Assembly (NCBI GenBank): GCA_963575745.1
Contig: CAUYUJ010003991.1
Location: 337,364-401,363, forward strand
DNA: 64,000 nt
Direction: 5' to 3'
DNA from: Prorocentrum cordatum
Lineage: Eukaryota; Sar; Dinophyceae; Prorocentrales; Prorocentraceae
Position numbers and translations under genes: made by a program. Below, piece after piece: positions 42,272 to 53,534 of the stretch; position 1 is the stretch's first letter, and every line of letters starts with the position of its first letter. The notes under the pieces are model-generated. The model saw only the letters and a list, made by a program, of their open reading frames with translations. It was not told where the DNA came from and did no database searches.

Positions 42272-43910
42272 ATGGTCACCGCCCTGCGCGACCACTGGCA
42301 GCCCGTCTTCGCCGCCAAGCCTGTCGACGAGACCAAGGTCACCAACTGCATCCACACGCGCATGCCGAAGGGCGAGATCCTGGACATTGGGGCACCCGCG
42401 AAGCCGCAGATCAAGGCCTTCCTGCAGCGCACTTCGCCGTCAGCACCAGGCCCCGACTGCTTGCCGTGCTCCGCTTGGCTCGCGCATGATGCCTCGCTTA
42501 CCCTCCTGGAGGACGCGTCCTTCTTCCTCTGCTCTGGCCAGTGCTACATTCGCGATTTGAATGATTCCGACTTCGCCTTCCCGCCGAAGGACGACAACGT
42601 TGTTGGCGAAGTCGCGACAGACAGAGCCCCTGGATATACTCGACCGCTCTCGCGAAATAGCACTGACATAAAGGCCATCGCTGGGGCAGCCAACTACCTC
42701 ATCAATGGGCGCCCTGGCAGAGCGCACCCACGTAGCACAACAGGGCTTCGTGTAGAAGCGCAACCTCACCAAGCACATTGTTCGCTTCGGCTCTGAGATG
42801 CGGCGAGCAGGACTACTCCCGGGAGCTCTTCAATCCAAGCCTGTTTTCGCGAGCCTTCGACTTCTCTGCCACCTTCCCGTCTCTGGGACGGGTTTGGCTC
42901 TTCGTCGCGTTGGAGCAATTCGGGATCCCGTCTGGCCTCATGAACCTCTTCCGCGCGCTGTACTTTGCCCCGGACAGCTACGTCAAAATCGACGGCATCA
43001 GGCACTCCATGTTCGCCATGGAGTCTGGAGTTGCGCAGGGCTGTCCGGCTTCGGGCTCGGCCTGGGCCATCGCCATGGACCCGCTCATCCGCCACCTCGC
43101 CACGTTTGTGGAGCACCGCGACGGCGCGCCAGATCTGGGCGCTGGCTACCTCGGCGCGCGCGCGGACGACATCGGGCTGCTGACGTACTCCTTCGACGCG
43201 CTGCGCCGCGCATCCGAGCCCTTTGCCACGGCCGAGGAGCTTGCGGTCCTTTCGCTCAAGCCACCTGTCCCGCAGTCCGCTCAGGCCACATCTGTGGCTG
43301 CCGCTGCCCGCTCTGCCGCTGTCACTCTCGCGGGAGACCGGGGGCCGTTTGCCGATCGCCTCGCCGACACTTCTTGGGAGGAAGCCCCCCTTCTGAACGC
43401 GCCCCGCTGGCAGGCTGGCGCGCGGTCGCCCGCCTTCTGGTCGTCCCAGCAGTCCGTTGCGCAGTACTATCGCTCCCTCATCGGTGCCCAGCCTCAGAAG
43501 CCATTCGTCCGCCAAGCCGTCTCAGCTGCTATGTACGCCGCCCGCCTCGAACTGCGCGAGGCCGCAGCTGCGGCCCCGCCGCGTCGCCCGGAATGCCAGC
43601 GCACATTTGCGCGCAAGCTTGCAGAGCAAGCTTTCGATTCGCCGTTTACATCCACCTTGCTCAAGCGCATCTCGGCCTGGGGCCTCCAGGCGCCGTCGCC
43701 ACCAGGAGAGCTACAAACGCGCTGGTCTGCACTCACTGAATCATTCAAAACGGTGCGCCCCAGCTGGCGCGGGGCCACATTTAAGACGCTCAGCGGTGGA
43801 TGGGTTACCAGTGGCCGCATGCGCGTGCTCGCCCCAAAACTGTGCGTTTTCGGGTGCGGGAGCCAACCAAAATAATTTCCCCACTACCTCACCTGCCCTT
43901 CGCTTTCGTG
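42272..43910 (+). CDS. LINE II reverse transcriptase (one frameshift, terminal stop)
   Basis: Frame 2: SPSAPGPDCLPCSAW (about 42437, RT entry motif), then FPPKDDN and RPLSRNSTDIKAIAGAANYL near 42645. The frame changes to 1 at about 42700-42780. Then come FDFSATFPSLGRVWLF (catalytic Asp 42859), ESGVAQGCPASGSAWAIAMD (motif B, about 43021) and GARADDIGLL (Asp-Asp 43165-43170; the usual Tyr is Arg). After about 220 residues the zinc-binding tail reads CVFGCGSQPK, then a TAA at 43873, then FPHYLTCP in the same frame. The catalytic aspartates are intact. Confidence 0.85.
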
Positions 43911-44110
43911 CCTCCCCTGGTCCCCTGATCCTCGCCCCCTTCGGTCGACGCTCGCTGCCTGGGGCCTTGGGCCTGCAGCTGCGCACCCGCCCGAGAATCA
44001 TAATCCGCTGTCGTTGCGCTCGACAATCGGGCGCATCACGTTAGCACTTCACCTCTACAACAACATGGAGCATCACGCTGACCCGCGCTCACGCCCTTCG
44101 GTGATGTCCG

Positions 44111-45178
44111 CAGCGAGCCGAGCTGCCAAGACACTACTCTATAGGTGAGAGAGCTCGCGACGGGCGCGGCGGACGTCACTATTTTCCCTCGTCTCGCCTC
44201 GTGCCCGCTTGCCTTCTTCTCGTCTCTTTCAGGGTACCTTAACTCCTCCTCATCGTGCCACCGCGCCTTCTTGCAACCTCGGCCTCCGATCACGCTGCTG
44301 CCCCCCGCCGTCCTGTCCATCCTGCTCCTCGGCCCGCTCCCGATCTTCGCTCGCTCGCTGGGGCTCCCCCGCAACGGCAGACAATGGAGGATCGCAGAGA
44401 CGCGCAAGCAGTTCACCCAGGAGGAGGGGAGGGAGGCAGCCGGGCCGACGCAGCCTCGGGGTCCGCTCTAGCAGCCCAGGCCGCCTCCCTGGGAAACGGC
44501 ATTCCCCCGCGGCGGAGATCGGACGTGGAGTGCTCCCCGGCACAACAGGCCAAGCGCCCCCCGCCCCCCCCCCCCGCTCCCCCCTCCCGGCAATGAGAGA
44601 GCAACGCGCTTCGCACGGACCCGTTGTGGTGGAACGACGCCCCGCCCTCCCGTAGAAAAACGCCTGCAGTCTCCACTTGGGCCCCGTCTTGTGGGAGTAC
44701 AGCCGATGTGGGGCGCCCAGCGGATAAACGGGTACGCTCGACGTCGTGCAAACCCCTTGCCGTGGGACGGTATCTTGCTATTCCTCTTGTTCGTCATCCG
44801 TTTTCCCAGCCTCTTTCTTATCCTGTCATGTCGCCCTGCCTCCTGCTCCTCAACCTCTTTCCTTCCCCCTCTTCCTTTTTATTCCTCATGTGTCGTCCCT
44901 TCTTGCCCTCCGCGTCATCCTGGGTTTGTCGGATCCACCGACGCATCTGCAACCAATAGACGGGTTGCGTCTGAATGTGAACCTGAAGCGTGCTCTGTAT
45001 GAACTACTTGTTTTCACGTGTACATCGATTGTATGTTGTTCCAGATGTGTGCGAGCAAGGTGCGCATGTGCGCGCGCATGCCATGTGCACAAGCATGCAG
45101 ACACTGTTTGTTGTGCGTATATACACGTCGAAGGTGATTGTGTGCTTGAACATGTGTAGACATCTAGGTGTACCCACA
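44111..45178. other. No gene seen
   Basis: Possibly the 3' UTR of LINE II, followed by mixed sequence with a C-run near 44560-44575. No domain in any frame. Confidence 0.5.
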
Positions 45179-45252
45179 TCGGTGTACGCATATATATGTA
45201 TACATTTTTATATATACATATATATATATATACACATATATATATATATAGT
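45179..45252. repeat. (TA)n-rich tract
   Basis: TATATA/TATACA repeats. AT-rich island. Confidence 0.9.
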
Positions 45253-45424
45253 TGCGCGTATGTGTAAATCGAGGCCGCATGCGACGAGCCACTGTTGTCC
45301 CTTACCTTTTGGAAGCGTCTATGTGGCCAAATGATGGGCCAACGTCTGGCCAAACAATCGAGTTATGTGTTCTCTTAGCTGTTGCGCAAACCCTTGGAGG
45401 AACGCTTGGGGTAGGAACACAAAG

Positions 45425-45525
45425 GCGGGAAGGAGGGGGAGGAGGAGGGGGAGGAGGAGGAGGAGGAGGAGGAGGAGGAGGAGGAGGAGGAGGAGGAGGA
45501 GGAGGAGGAGGAGCGGGAGGAGACT
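45425..45525. repeat. (GGA)n tract
   Basis: About 28 GGA triplets, followed directly by the GGGGCCTCT-type array. Confidence 0.93.
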
Positions 45526-45533
45526 GATGACGG

Positions 45534-45745
45534 GGGCCTCTTTGGCCTCCGACAGCTTTTTGGTGCCGCTTGGGGGCCTCTGGGGTCTCTTGGAGGCGTA
45601 TTGCGCCGTCCTAGGGCTCCCGTGGCCCGTCTGCCGCCTTTCAGGGCCTCTCTGGGCAGTTTTCGTGGCCTCATGGGGCGTTGTAAAGGGGCCATCTTGG
45701 AGGTCTCTCGGCCGTCTTGGGGCCCTCTCGGGGCCGTCCAGAGGG
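45534..45745. repeat. Degenerate GGGGCCTCTTGG array
   Basis: Irregular units of roughly 25-40 bp, each centred on GGGCCTCTNGG or GGCCGTCTTGGGGCC. A related stretch is at 38365-38500. Confidence 0.65.
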
Positions 45746-46660
45746 GACAATAGGAGGATCAGGAGGAGGAGTAGCATCAGCAGGGATCTGGAGCACGGTA
45801 AGGGAGCCTCGAACTAAGCATGTGCAAGAGCAGCATGACCAGGACGAAGAACAGGAGGAACAGGAAGATGAGCATCTGGAGAAGGAGGCGAATTAACAGA
45901 GGAGTCGAATCCTCGGGAGGAGATGGTACCATTTTGTCTTCAGTCGCGCCCCGAGTTAGCGGAACCGGATCAGCAGCAGAAGCACACAGATGAGGCTTAG
46001 GATGATGTTGAAATTTGTGGTGTTGGTGAGGAGGAGGAGAAGGAGGAGGAACCCAAATAGGAGGTGGATAACGAGGATGAGGTGGAGGCCAGGGAGGAGG
46101 TTGCGGCGGCGATCGCATCAGGAGCACGGGTCCTCATCCTCTGGCAGGCAGGATAACTAGAAGGAGCAGGAGGAGGTTGAGGAACAGATGAGCAGGAGTA
46201 GGGAGGCAAGGGAGCAGGAGGAGGAACACGACGAGGAGCACGAGGAGGTATCGGAGAAATTCATCCGCCCCCTCCCCCCTTCTTCCTGCTGCCTCCAAGG
46301 GCTTCGGTGACGATGGCCATTGTTCCTTCTCCTCTTCTTCCTCCTCCTCCTCTTCCTCCTCCTCCGCAGCGGTGTGCGAGCGGCTGGTCGCGATCTAACG
46401 GGATACGTCCGAATACGTTCCGACCGTGCGTGCGACGGCCGCGCTCAAACCAGAGGCGGGGCTCTCTCCCCCGGGTCAGGGGCAAGCCGAAGCGAGCAGC
46501 AGCGCAGTCGGGGGAAAGCAGTGGACGAGTCATGTGCAATGGGCCGCGCGCAGGGAGAGGCGGCAGACGCCGACGCATCGCATCCTTCGGACTGGGAGGC
46601 GAAGGCGGGAGGGGTGCTGGCGCGTGCGCGAGGACAGCCAGAGCCCACAGTTAGCAAGAG
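45746..46660. other. No gene seen; GGA/TCC-rich spacer
   Basis: Interrupted GGA-rich sequence to about 46255, then a TCC tract at about 46330-46370, then GC-rich mixed sequence. No recognisable motif. Confidence 0.55.
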
Positions 46661-46860
46661 AGGGAGGCGAGAGACGACAACAAGAGACGACGACGCTGAC
46701 ACGACGAGAGACGACGAGCCCGACGACGAGCCCGACGAGAGCCCACGACGAGCCCGACGAGATCACACACGACGACGAGCACGACGAGAGACGACGAGCC
46801 CGACAAGACCCCCAGCCAGAGCCGACACGACGAGAGTCGACGATGCCGATGGCGACATGA
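46661..46860. repeat. GACGACGAGCCC-type minisatellite
   Basis: Imperfect repeats of GACGACGAG and GCCCGACGAG. Arg/Asp/Ser-rich frames result. Confidence 0.8.
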
Positions 46861-46994
46861 CGACGGCGATGCCACGCAGGCGCCGCGCCTGTGGCTCGGC
46901 GACGCCGGCCGGGCCGGCGCGAGCAGCGACCTGGGGCCGGGCACGCCCTTGGGAGCGAGGCCGGCGCTGGGCGGCTGTGGCCCGAACGTGAAGG

Positions 46995-47090
46995 TTTGCG
47001 GCTGCTGCTGCTGCTGCTGCTGCTGCTGCGGCTGCTGCTGCTGCTGCTGCTGCTGGTCGTCGTCGTCATCGTCGTCGTCATCGTCAGGCT
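46995..47090. repeat. (CTG)n followed by (GTC/ATC)n
   Basis: About 19 CTG/CGG triplets (46999-47056), then GTCGTC/ATC triplets. The poly-Leu, poly-Gln and poly-Ser frames are repeat products. Confidence 0.93.
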
Positions 47091-49286
47091 CGTTCGAGGA
47101 GCAGAAAACGGCATGCACATGCAACTTTGGAGCTCCGGGCGTTTTTTTTGTCGGATGCGCGCTAGGTTGTCTCGCTCTCCAAGTCCCTGGAGTGCGAGGC
47201 CTTCGGCTTCACGAACATCCCTGACTCGACCTCCGACGGCACCTCGGGGCTTGAAGCAGCCCCTCCTCTTCCCTCCCCCCTCCTCCTCTCTTACTCCTTG
47301 TCCGTTCCCTCGGATTTCCTCCTCCTCGACCTTCTCTTGCTGCTCTTCTCTCCTCGCACTGATGTCCTCTCTCTGCCCTCCCCTATCTTCTCCCTCGTCC
47401 CTCTCCCAATCCCTCCTCCTCCCTCCTCCTTCACCTCGACATCCTTGCAGCGCATCTACCTCGTAACCCCTCCCGGATCTCCTCGCCTCCTGCTCCTCCT
47501 GGTCCTCCTCCTCTTACCTCTCTGTGGCCCCCAGGCAGGGCGTGTCTCCGCATCACCGAGGTGCTCCCGGAGGGTCTCCTGGCGGCGTGGAACTCCGCGC
47601 GCCCGCAGCAGAGGCGAACCTCATCGTCGTCGTTCGTTGTCCACGTCCTTCTCCTCCGAGGTCCTCACCCTCCTCCTCCCGTTCTCCTCATCCTCTCCTT
47701 CCAACGCCACCATGACGGGTAGTAGCACGCCGCGTAGTGAAGGCCATGACGTGCGTTGCGCAGGACGACATTCGCAAGGGCATCGTCTCCGAGCGCCAGA
47801 AAGCGGGTAACGGCTGGACAGGTGTGCGAACCAAGATGAGGCCACGCTGCCAGCCCATGCCGCGTATGCGCCTGGGCCTCAGCGAGATGACGGACGACCT
47901 GGCGCTGGAACTCCCGACGTAGCTGGGGGCCGCCATGCTGGACGGGGACCCCCTCCTCAGGTCTGCCGCGGCGATGAGGGCCCTGGGCTCGAGGCGATCC
48001 GATGTGCACGACGGCTAGGCTGTCCGCCACGCCCTCGCGCCCCTTGTGGAGGCCGCGGCGCCCCATGCGCCACCGAGGCGCGCGACGGGCGCGGTGCCGC
48101 GCTGGACTTTGAGGGCGACGTGCGCTGGAGATGCCAGGCTTGCGCCCCCCTCGGCGTGCTGCGGGCCCTGGAGACCAGGCCCTCTCCAAATCCAGCTGGC
48201 GAGAACGAAGAGTTTGGGACGTCTCGACCCGCGGCTAGAGAGGCCTCGGGTTGCGGACAGACAGCCACCCCAGCTGGCTGGCCTCAATTGGTCTCCCGAA
48301 TAGGTCCGAAGGCGGCGGTCTCAACACCCCCATGGCGCGCCGCCCAAGGCGGCGCCAGGGTGATGAGACCGCCCTGGGCTGCTCGGGGGGCCTGCTGAGG
48401 CCAGCCAGGCTACCTGGTGGGGCTGTCTGTGCGCAGCCCGAAGCCCTACCACCCGCGACTGCAGTTCTCCCGGTTTCGCCAACGTCTTGGTTTACCAAAA
48501 GTCCCCGCTCACGGGGCCCCGACGAGCCTCGGGCCGGAGGCTGGGCCCGGGGCCGGGTCATCCGAGCAGTGGCGACCGAAGTGGTCGCCGCGGCCGCCGG
48601 CGCGGCGCCGGCATCCTGGCCTCTGGGGTCGGCGAGCGGGGCGAGCCTGCGCCGGCATGCGATCGGAGGCACCCGAACGATGCGATGACCACACCGACGA
48701 TTGCAGATTCGGGGAGGACCGCACGGTACTGCGGCATGGGTCGGACTGGGGCCTCCAAGGTTCAAAAGCCGTGCGGTGAGGTCCTTTGGGATTCTGAGGT
48801 CACCGCACGGTCTGTCTCCGCACCGAGATGAGGGTTTCGCTGGTGCACCCTCGGATCCAACGTTGGGCGGAGGAATCGGGTGACAACCTGGCTGTATTTG
48901 GGGTCTTCTGGCAACCTGCCCGCTCGTTCCCCATGCCGTTGGTGGAAGGGGGGCATCCAGATCGAAGGGGCCGGGCCGCAGCAGGATTCCCTGGGAGGCG
49001 CACCGCCGCCTCTGTTGGAACCGGGAGGGGAAGGAGAGTGTCAACGCTTCGTCGACGTTGGGAGCCCGTCAGCGTGCTACGCAGATGGGCTCCCCACGGC
49101 GGCGTGTCATTGCTGTTGTCTTTGCTCCTCCATAGCAGGCCACGGGCAGCAGTTGCTCGTTGACCCGCGCGGACTTCTCGGGTCGGCGCTGGGCTCCCCT
49201 CCCCGCGCCCCGCGCGTCGCCTCCTGCGCTCCTGCGCTGCCCCGGGAGCGCTCCGCGCGCAGGGGCGGGGTGCGGAAAAGGGGGTC
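47091..49286. other. No recognisable gene (2.2 kb)
   Basis: Pyrimidine-rich to about 47710, then GC-rich sequence with open frames on both strands (up to about 270 codons on the minus strand at 48235-49044). None shows a domain or a convincing protein-like pattern. Confidence 0.45.
48769..48810. repeat. Perfect 11-bp inverted repeat, 20-nt loop
   Basis: CCGTGCGGTGA at 48769-48779 pairs with TCACCGCACGG at 48800-48810. There is no poly-T or neighbouring gene, so no terminator role is implied. Confidence 0.8.
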
Positions 49287-49476
49287 CATCAGGGGCAACG
49301 GCAGGGGGGGATCGGCTCAGGGATGGAACATCGGCCCCCAATCGCCCATTTCTGGGCCTGGGTGCTCCACCCTGTCCGGCAACGTGCGGTTCCACCATCG
49401 GGGACCCATCGCCGATCTACGGGCAGGTTCTAGGTCGATGTTTTTCCCCCTGAGCCGATCCCCCCTATGCCCCATC
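49287..49476. mobile_element. MITE-like element, copy 2
   Basis: The left end carries GGGGCAACGGCA, GGGGGGATCGGCTCAGGG and GAACATCG. The right end, as reverse complement, gives GATGGGGCATA, GGGGGGATCGGCTCAGGGGG and AACATCGACC. About 190 bp with no ORF. The TIR core and interior words agree with copy 1 at 3724-3934, so this is a repeated family rather than a chance palindrome. No target duplication could be defined. Confidence 0.75.
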
Positions 49477-50380
49477 GTTCCCCTTCAGTCCAGCGCGGTG
49501 ATCCGAGAAATCCGTGCGGACCTCCGAGTATCCTATGTCTATGCAGTTCTTTGTGCAGTCTTACGGTCACTGGAGTGCCTCGCTGCGCAAAGAGTGTGGA
49601 CTGCCGAGAAGGGAGCGCGACTTTGCTAAGGGGTGGCTCCATTAAACTTGTTCGGCCGAAGTTGCGAAAACAGAACGAAACGCATTCTTACGGTTGAAGA
49701 CCAGAGCTCACCAGTCGCACCTTTCTGATGATGGTGAGCAGCGCGCGAGAGTTCTTTTGCAGCGCTTGCGGATCCAGGGCGCTGTTGGCCCGCGCCACGA
49801 GCATCGGAGCGGGTTGCCAGGGCGGACGACACAGAGCTCAGGCGCAGGGCTAGCGCAGGCTGTGGAAGGAGCTTTCCCCCGATCGCCTCTGGAGTCTTTC
49901 GGCGACAGGAGCATGGCCAGGAAACCATGTTCGCAGCCGCCACCGCGCACAGCATAGTGGGCATGCTCCAAGGTAGGATCGCGAGCATTCGACGTTAAGC
50001 CTAACATGTAGATTATGATTCGGGCAGAGGCCCGCAAATCTTAGTGTGTGAGGCTTGCTTTCGGCTCCGCCCGCTGCTGCCGGGGCCATGGGCGGCCGAG
50101 GGGCAGTTGATGCCCTTGCCCCCATTGGCATCGTGACCATCAGCTCCATCGCCATCGTCATCGCCTTCGCCGACCTCCCATCGTACCTCCCATCGTCCAC
50201 CGTCCTCCCTCTCCTCATCTCCACTTGCCCCTCGCCACCCTCGCCAGCCTCGCCATCCTCACCACCCTCACCATCCCTCCTGCCTCCGCCCTCCGCCTCC
50301 GCCCTTTATCCCGCCCTCCGTCTCCGCCTTTCTCCTTCCACGTCCCAATCCCCAATCCCCCTCTTTTCTCCCCTCCTCCT
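49477..50380. other. No gene seen
   Basis: Mixed sequence, becoming CCTC/CCAC-rich from about 50150. It could be intronic sequence of the possible PDZ gene next to it. Confidence 0.45.
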
Positions 50381-50394
50381 ACGCGCACGACGAA

Positions 50395-50480
50395 ACGAAG
50401 ACGAAGACGGCCCCCTGAGGCTTGGCCCCGGCGACCGCATCTTCTCGGTGAACGGCGTGGAGGTCGGCCGACCCAAGCGC
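50395..50480 (+). CDS. Possible PDZ-domain exon 1
   Basis: The plus-strand frame reads GPLRLGPGDRIFSVNGVEVG (about 50411-50470), which has the PDZ pattern of Gly-Asp-x-Ile followed by Val-Asn-Gly. PDZ domains bind protein C-termini. The preceding sequence is a pyrimidine tract and the following sequence is G/A-rich low complexity, so it would be a short exon. A candidate donor (GAG|GTCGGC) lies at about 50461. The second half of the domain may be at 51757-51880. This is a motif-level call only. Confidence 0.35.
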
Positions 50481-51756
50481 CCCGCAGGCAGCCAGGCAGG
50501 CAGTCAGGGTGGGCGGAGGGTGGCAGGGGCACACGGTGCCAGGCGGGCCAAGGCGGGGCAGGCAGGGCCAGAGGCCAGGGGCCAGGGGCGAGGAGGCAGG
50601 ATGTGGGGAGGGGAGGGGGGAAATGAAAGAGGTGTCCTCCTCCGCCTCCTCCTCCTCCTCATCTTCCTTTTCTCTCCCTTCCTCCCTCCCCCTCTTCCTC
50701 CCTCCATTCCTCCCTCCCGCTCTCCCTCCCTCCCTCTCTCCCTCCTTCTCCTCGGACATCGGTTTGGCCCCATTGGGCCTGCGTGCGCGTTTTTTTTGTT
50801 CTGCGGACAGGGGTTCGAAGCTGATTTCGCGCCATTGCGCTCGCGGAGACCTTGGTGGCCTTTGTAGATATCCTGGAATATACTGCGCCGCGCCAGCCCG
50901 CGCACGCCTTGTGCGTGCCTCTCTATCCCCCTCTCTCTCTCTCCCTTCCTTTCTGTCTCTCGGAGGACGAGGTGGAAGAGGAGAATGCATCGTCGAGCGC
51001 GCAAGATGGAGGCACGGATTGAATGGAGGAGGAGGAGGAGGCGAGGAGACGGAGCAGGAAATCATCAGATGGAGGCTGGCCGCTCCTGCCGCGGCAAGCG
51101 CAGTGGCGTGCGCCCTCTGCCTCCCCATCCGATGCGGCCAAGCGCTCTTGCAGCTCCTGCGCCGTCTCCCGTCGGGCGCTTTGACACAGGGCCCGTTCGG
51201 GCGGATTTGCCAGAACCGCTATCGCAAGACACGGGGCCCGTCCAGGCGGACCGCAACTGCACGAGGGGTGGCCGGTCGAGGGGTGCGGAACTGTGGGCCG
51301 AAAGGGGCCACAAGCGGCCCCTAAACTGCAACCGCGGGCCAGTGAGGTGCGAGAGCGGCGCACGCTTGTCCACCCCATGCCTGTTGCCCTCCATCAATGA
51401 ACACCCGGACTGTGGGGGCTCCTCTTCCACGTTCACATGCCGCACGGGTGTGCGTCCGAGCCCTTTTCTTCCTCGCACTGCCCCCCCTCCCCCTTTCCCC
51501 TGCCCCTCCCCTTTTTGTCCTCCCGCCCCCTCCTCTCCTCCCCTCCCCCCTTGCCCCATGCCTTCCCCCTCCTCCTCTCCCTCCTCCGCTCGGCGCCTAG
51601 GGTTGCGCACCCGCGGGAGCCCACTCTCTACTCCTCTCCCTCCTTCCCCTCCGCCTCTCCCCCTGCCCCCCTATCCCCCCGCTTCTCCCCTCCCCTCGCC
51701 CCTCTCCCCTCCACTCCCCCTCCCCTCCTCACCTCCCTCCCCCCCTTTCGATTTGC
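50481..51756. other. Pyrimidine-rich spacer, possible intron
   Basis: TCC/CCTC-rich over most of its length, with purine-rich patches near 51025-51060. It ends in a long pyrimidine tract and TTTGCAG at about 51750-51756, which would be a good 3' splice site. Confidence 0.35.
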
Positions 51757-51880
51757 AGCGGCGCCGCAGGAGGACCTGGTGGGGATGAGGGACCTCCTCT
51801 GCGGACCCACCGTCACGCTCCTGGCGGAGACGGCCGGCGGCGGCCCGTTGCTAGCCGCTGCGTCGCCCGCTCCAGGCGAG
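51757..51880 (+). CDS. Possible PDZ-domain exon 2
   Basis: After a pyrimidine tract and CAG, the frame reads APQEDLVGMRDLLCGPTVTL then LAE, which would suit the last helix and strand of a PDZ domain following VNGVEV of the upstream exon. The downstream frame (ETAGGGPLLAAASPAP) loses protein character. The phase works if GAG|GT at about 50461 is joined to an internal AG near 51765. It could also be coincidence. Confidence 0.3.
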
Positions 51881-52085
51881 GAAGCCCTCTGCCCATTGGC
51901 CCATAGGCCCATTCCTAGGCACTGGACCCCTTCCCCTCGTGAACAGAACACGACGGACGCTCTTGTTCATCGTTTCGGCCTCTGGGGTCCCTCGACAGGC
52001 CCCAGGACCGCCCAATGTCGACTCAGGATGAAGCACCCGGCCCCGAGGAATGGGTCCAGACCTTCAGGGGTCCACGTGAGGCATT
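51881..52085. other. Unassigned spacer
   Basis: Mixed sequence between the possible exon and the GATTC-rich region. Nothing recognised. Confidence 0.4.
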
Positions 52086-52535
52086 CAATCATGACGTCGC
52101 GGGGGTCTGGGTTTGTCCATGTGTCCATCTCGATTCGATCGAGCCGATCCGGTATTTGAGTCTGGCCGGTTTTTTCGAGCGTTTTCGTCCGGTCCTGGAG
52201 GTGTTCTTGCCTCGGGATGCGTTCCAGAGGCTGCGCCTCGCCGAGGGCGTTCCAGGAATGGCCAGATCGTCCCGAACGGCCACCGGAATCCCGAGTTATG
52301 GCCTGAAAGCCGAGTGCCTTTTCCAGGGTCCATCTCGATTTGATCGATCCGATTCCAGATTGTTCTGGCCCGATCCGATTCGATTCCGGATTTCGAGCGA
52401 TCCGATGTGGCCTGGTGCCTGCATGGCCCTTTTGTATTTTGGCGCAGCCGATCTGCGTCGAGTTCGACTCCGTGCCGAAACGGTCCAGTCCGACGCACGC
52501 TCCGATTCGAATCGATTTCCCGTTTTGATGCTGAT
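52086..52535. repeat. GATCCGATTC-rich degenerate repeat region
   Basis: Clusters of CGATCCGATT, TCGATTCGATCGA and GATTCGAATCGATTT words, e.g. 52128-52153, 52336-52356, 52370-52406 and 52498-52520. Both strands are open for long stretches, but the frames follow the repeat words. There is no domain. Confidence 0.6.
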
Positions 52536-52945
52536 TGATTCTGCCCTCGTCGACCCTCGCCTTTCCCCACTCAGTGCCTGCACTGATGAGGGTCCTCGCA
52601 GAGGCTGTGAAGGCATTTGGCGGAGCTTCTAACCAGAGTCGGTGGGCTCTGGGCGCCGAGATTCCCAAGATGGTGAGGATTGGCGGACGTGTCGGACCGA
52701 GTTTGGATGGGCGGGGTTTCCTGGTAGGCAGGAGTGCGCCACAGATTCTGTGGGTGGCTGAGTTCTCAGGTTTACGGTTCAGTTCGGTGCCTTGGGTTCC
52801 CAGTACTGCAGCGATTTTGTCAAATGATGCCGCCGACTCCGGTGAGCGGCCATGTTCCAGCGTTCTTAGTCCGCGGTCTTAGTGAAAGTTCCCCGCCGGT
52901 TCTGCTGGTGGTCGGCCAGGTTGCAGAGTCCCCAGAGCAGAAAAT
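52536..52945. other. No gene seen
   Basis: Unassigned. A 40-bp stretch around 52835-52870 (CGGTGAGCGGCCATGTTCC) recurs with changes at 54572-54600 (CGGTGAGCGGCCAAGTTCC), suggesting an old dispersed repeat. Confidence 0.5.
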
Positions 52946-52949
52946 AACT

Positions 52950-53010
52950 ATGAGAGAGAGAGAGAGAGAACGAGAGAGAGAGAGAGAAAAAACATAGAGA
53001 GAGATCAGGG
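52950..53010. repeat. (GA)n microsatellite
   Basis: GA dinucleotides with short interruptions. First of a cluster of GA tracts extending to about 55 kb. Confidence 0.92.
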
Positions 53011-53534
53011 CAAGTATAGTGCGCATGTACATCTCACATATCTAGACATTGGCGTTGAGGGGTCATGGGGCATATCGCGAAGTGCAGAGTACTGAACGCA
53101 TATACCGTGTAACAAGAGAATATAGGAGATGGGGCGAGTAGAGCCTACGAGTTAGTAAGCTGATAGTGCCGGGTAGAGTGCTGGTGTAGGGGGAGGACCG
53201 TGAGTATAGCTCAGGAAATGGAAAGCGGTCATTCCACATATATATATATATATGTACGCACACATATAGATATGTATATCGGAGGTTGGGGGTGAGATCG
53301 CAGTGAAACGGAGACCCCCCACTGGGTAATCGGTTTCGGTTTCGTGTTTGTGTCGAGCGTGCGGGCGAGGCGAAGCTACGCGTGATCCTCCTGTAGCTAG
53401 GCCGAAGTAGGAGCGAAAGTCCGTTCCCGTCCGCCGGTGGCTGGGAGGTGTCCCAGTTGGGCGGGGCGGTGTCCCGAGTGTCCTGGGTGTCCCGGGTGTC
53501 CCGGGCGTCCCGGCGCTAACGCATGTCGCTAATT
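53011..53534. other. No gene seen
   Basis: Mixed sequence with a short (TA)n at 53238-53255 and a GTGTCCCGGGTGTCCCGGG-type run near 53460-53510. Confidence 0.5.

Larger units (their letters stand above)
38885..44110 (+). mobile_element. LINE copy II, SL-headed, near full length
   Basis: From the spliced leader: 5' UTR, ORF1 (39214 to about 40531), ORF2 with apurinic-type endonuclease (40743 to about 41600), RT (42272-43875) and a zinc-binding tail broken by a stop (43840-43910). About 5.2 kb. Several frame changes disrupt it, but motifs are much better kept than in LINE I. A (GA)n tract (42197-42264) lies between endonuclease and RT. I could not identify a poly-A tail or target duplication, and the 3' end is approximate. 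Confidence 0.85.

Noticed and set aside
48769-48810. Transcription terminator
   Set aside because: A perfect stem without a U-tract, in a eukaryotic genome with no neighbouring gene, gives no basis for this role.
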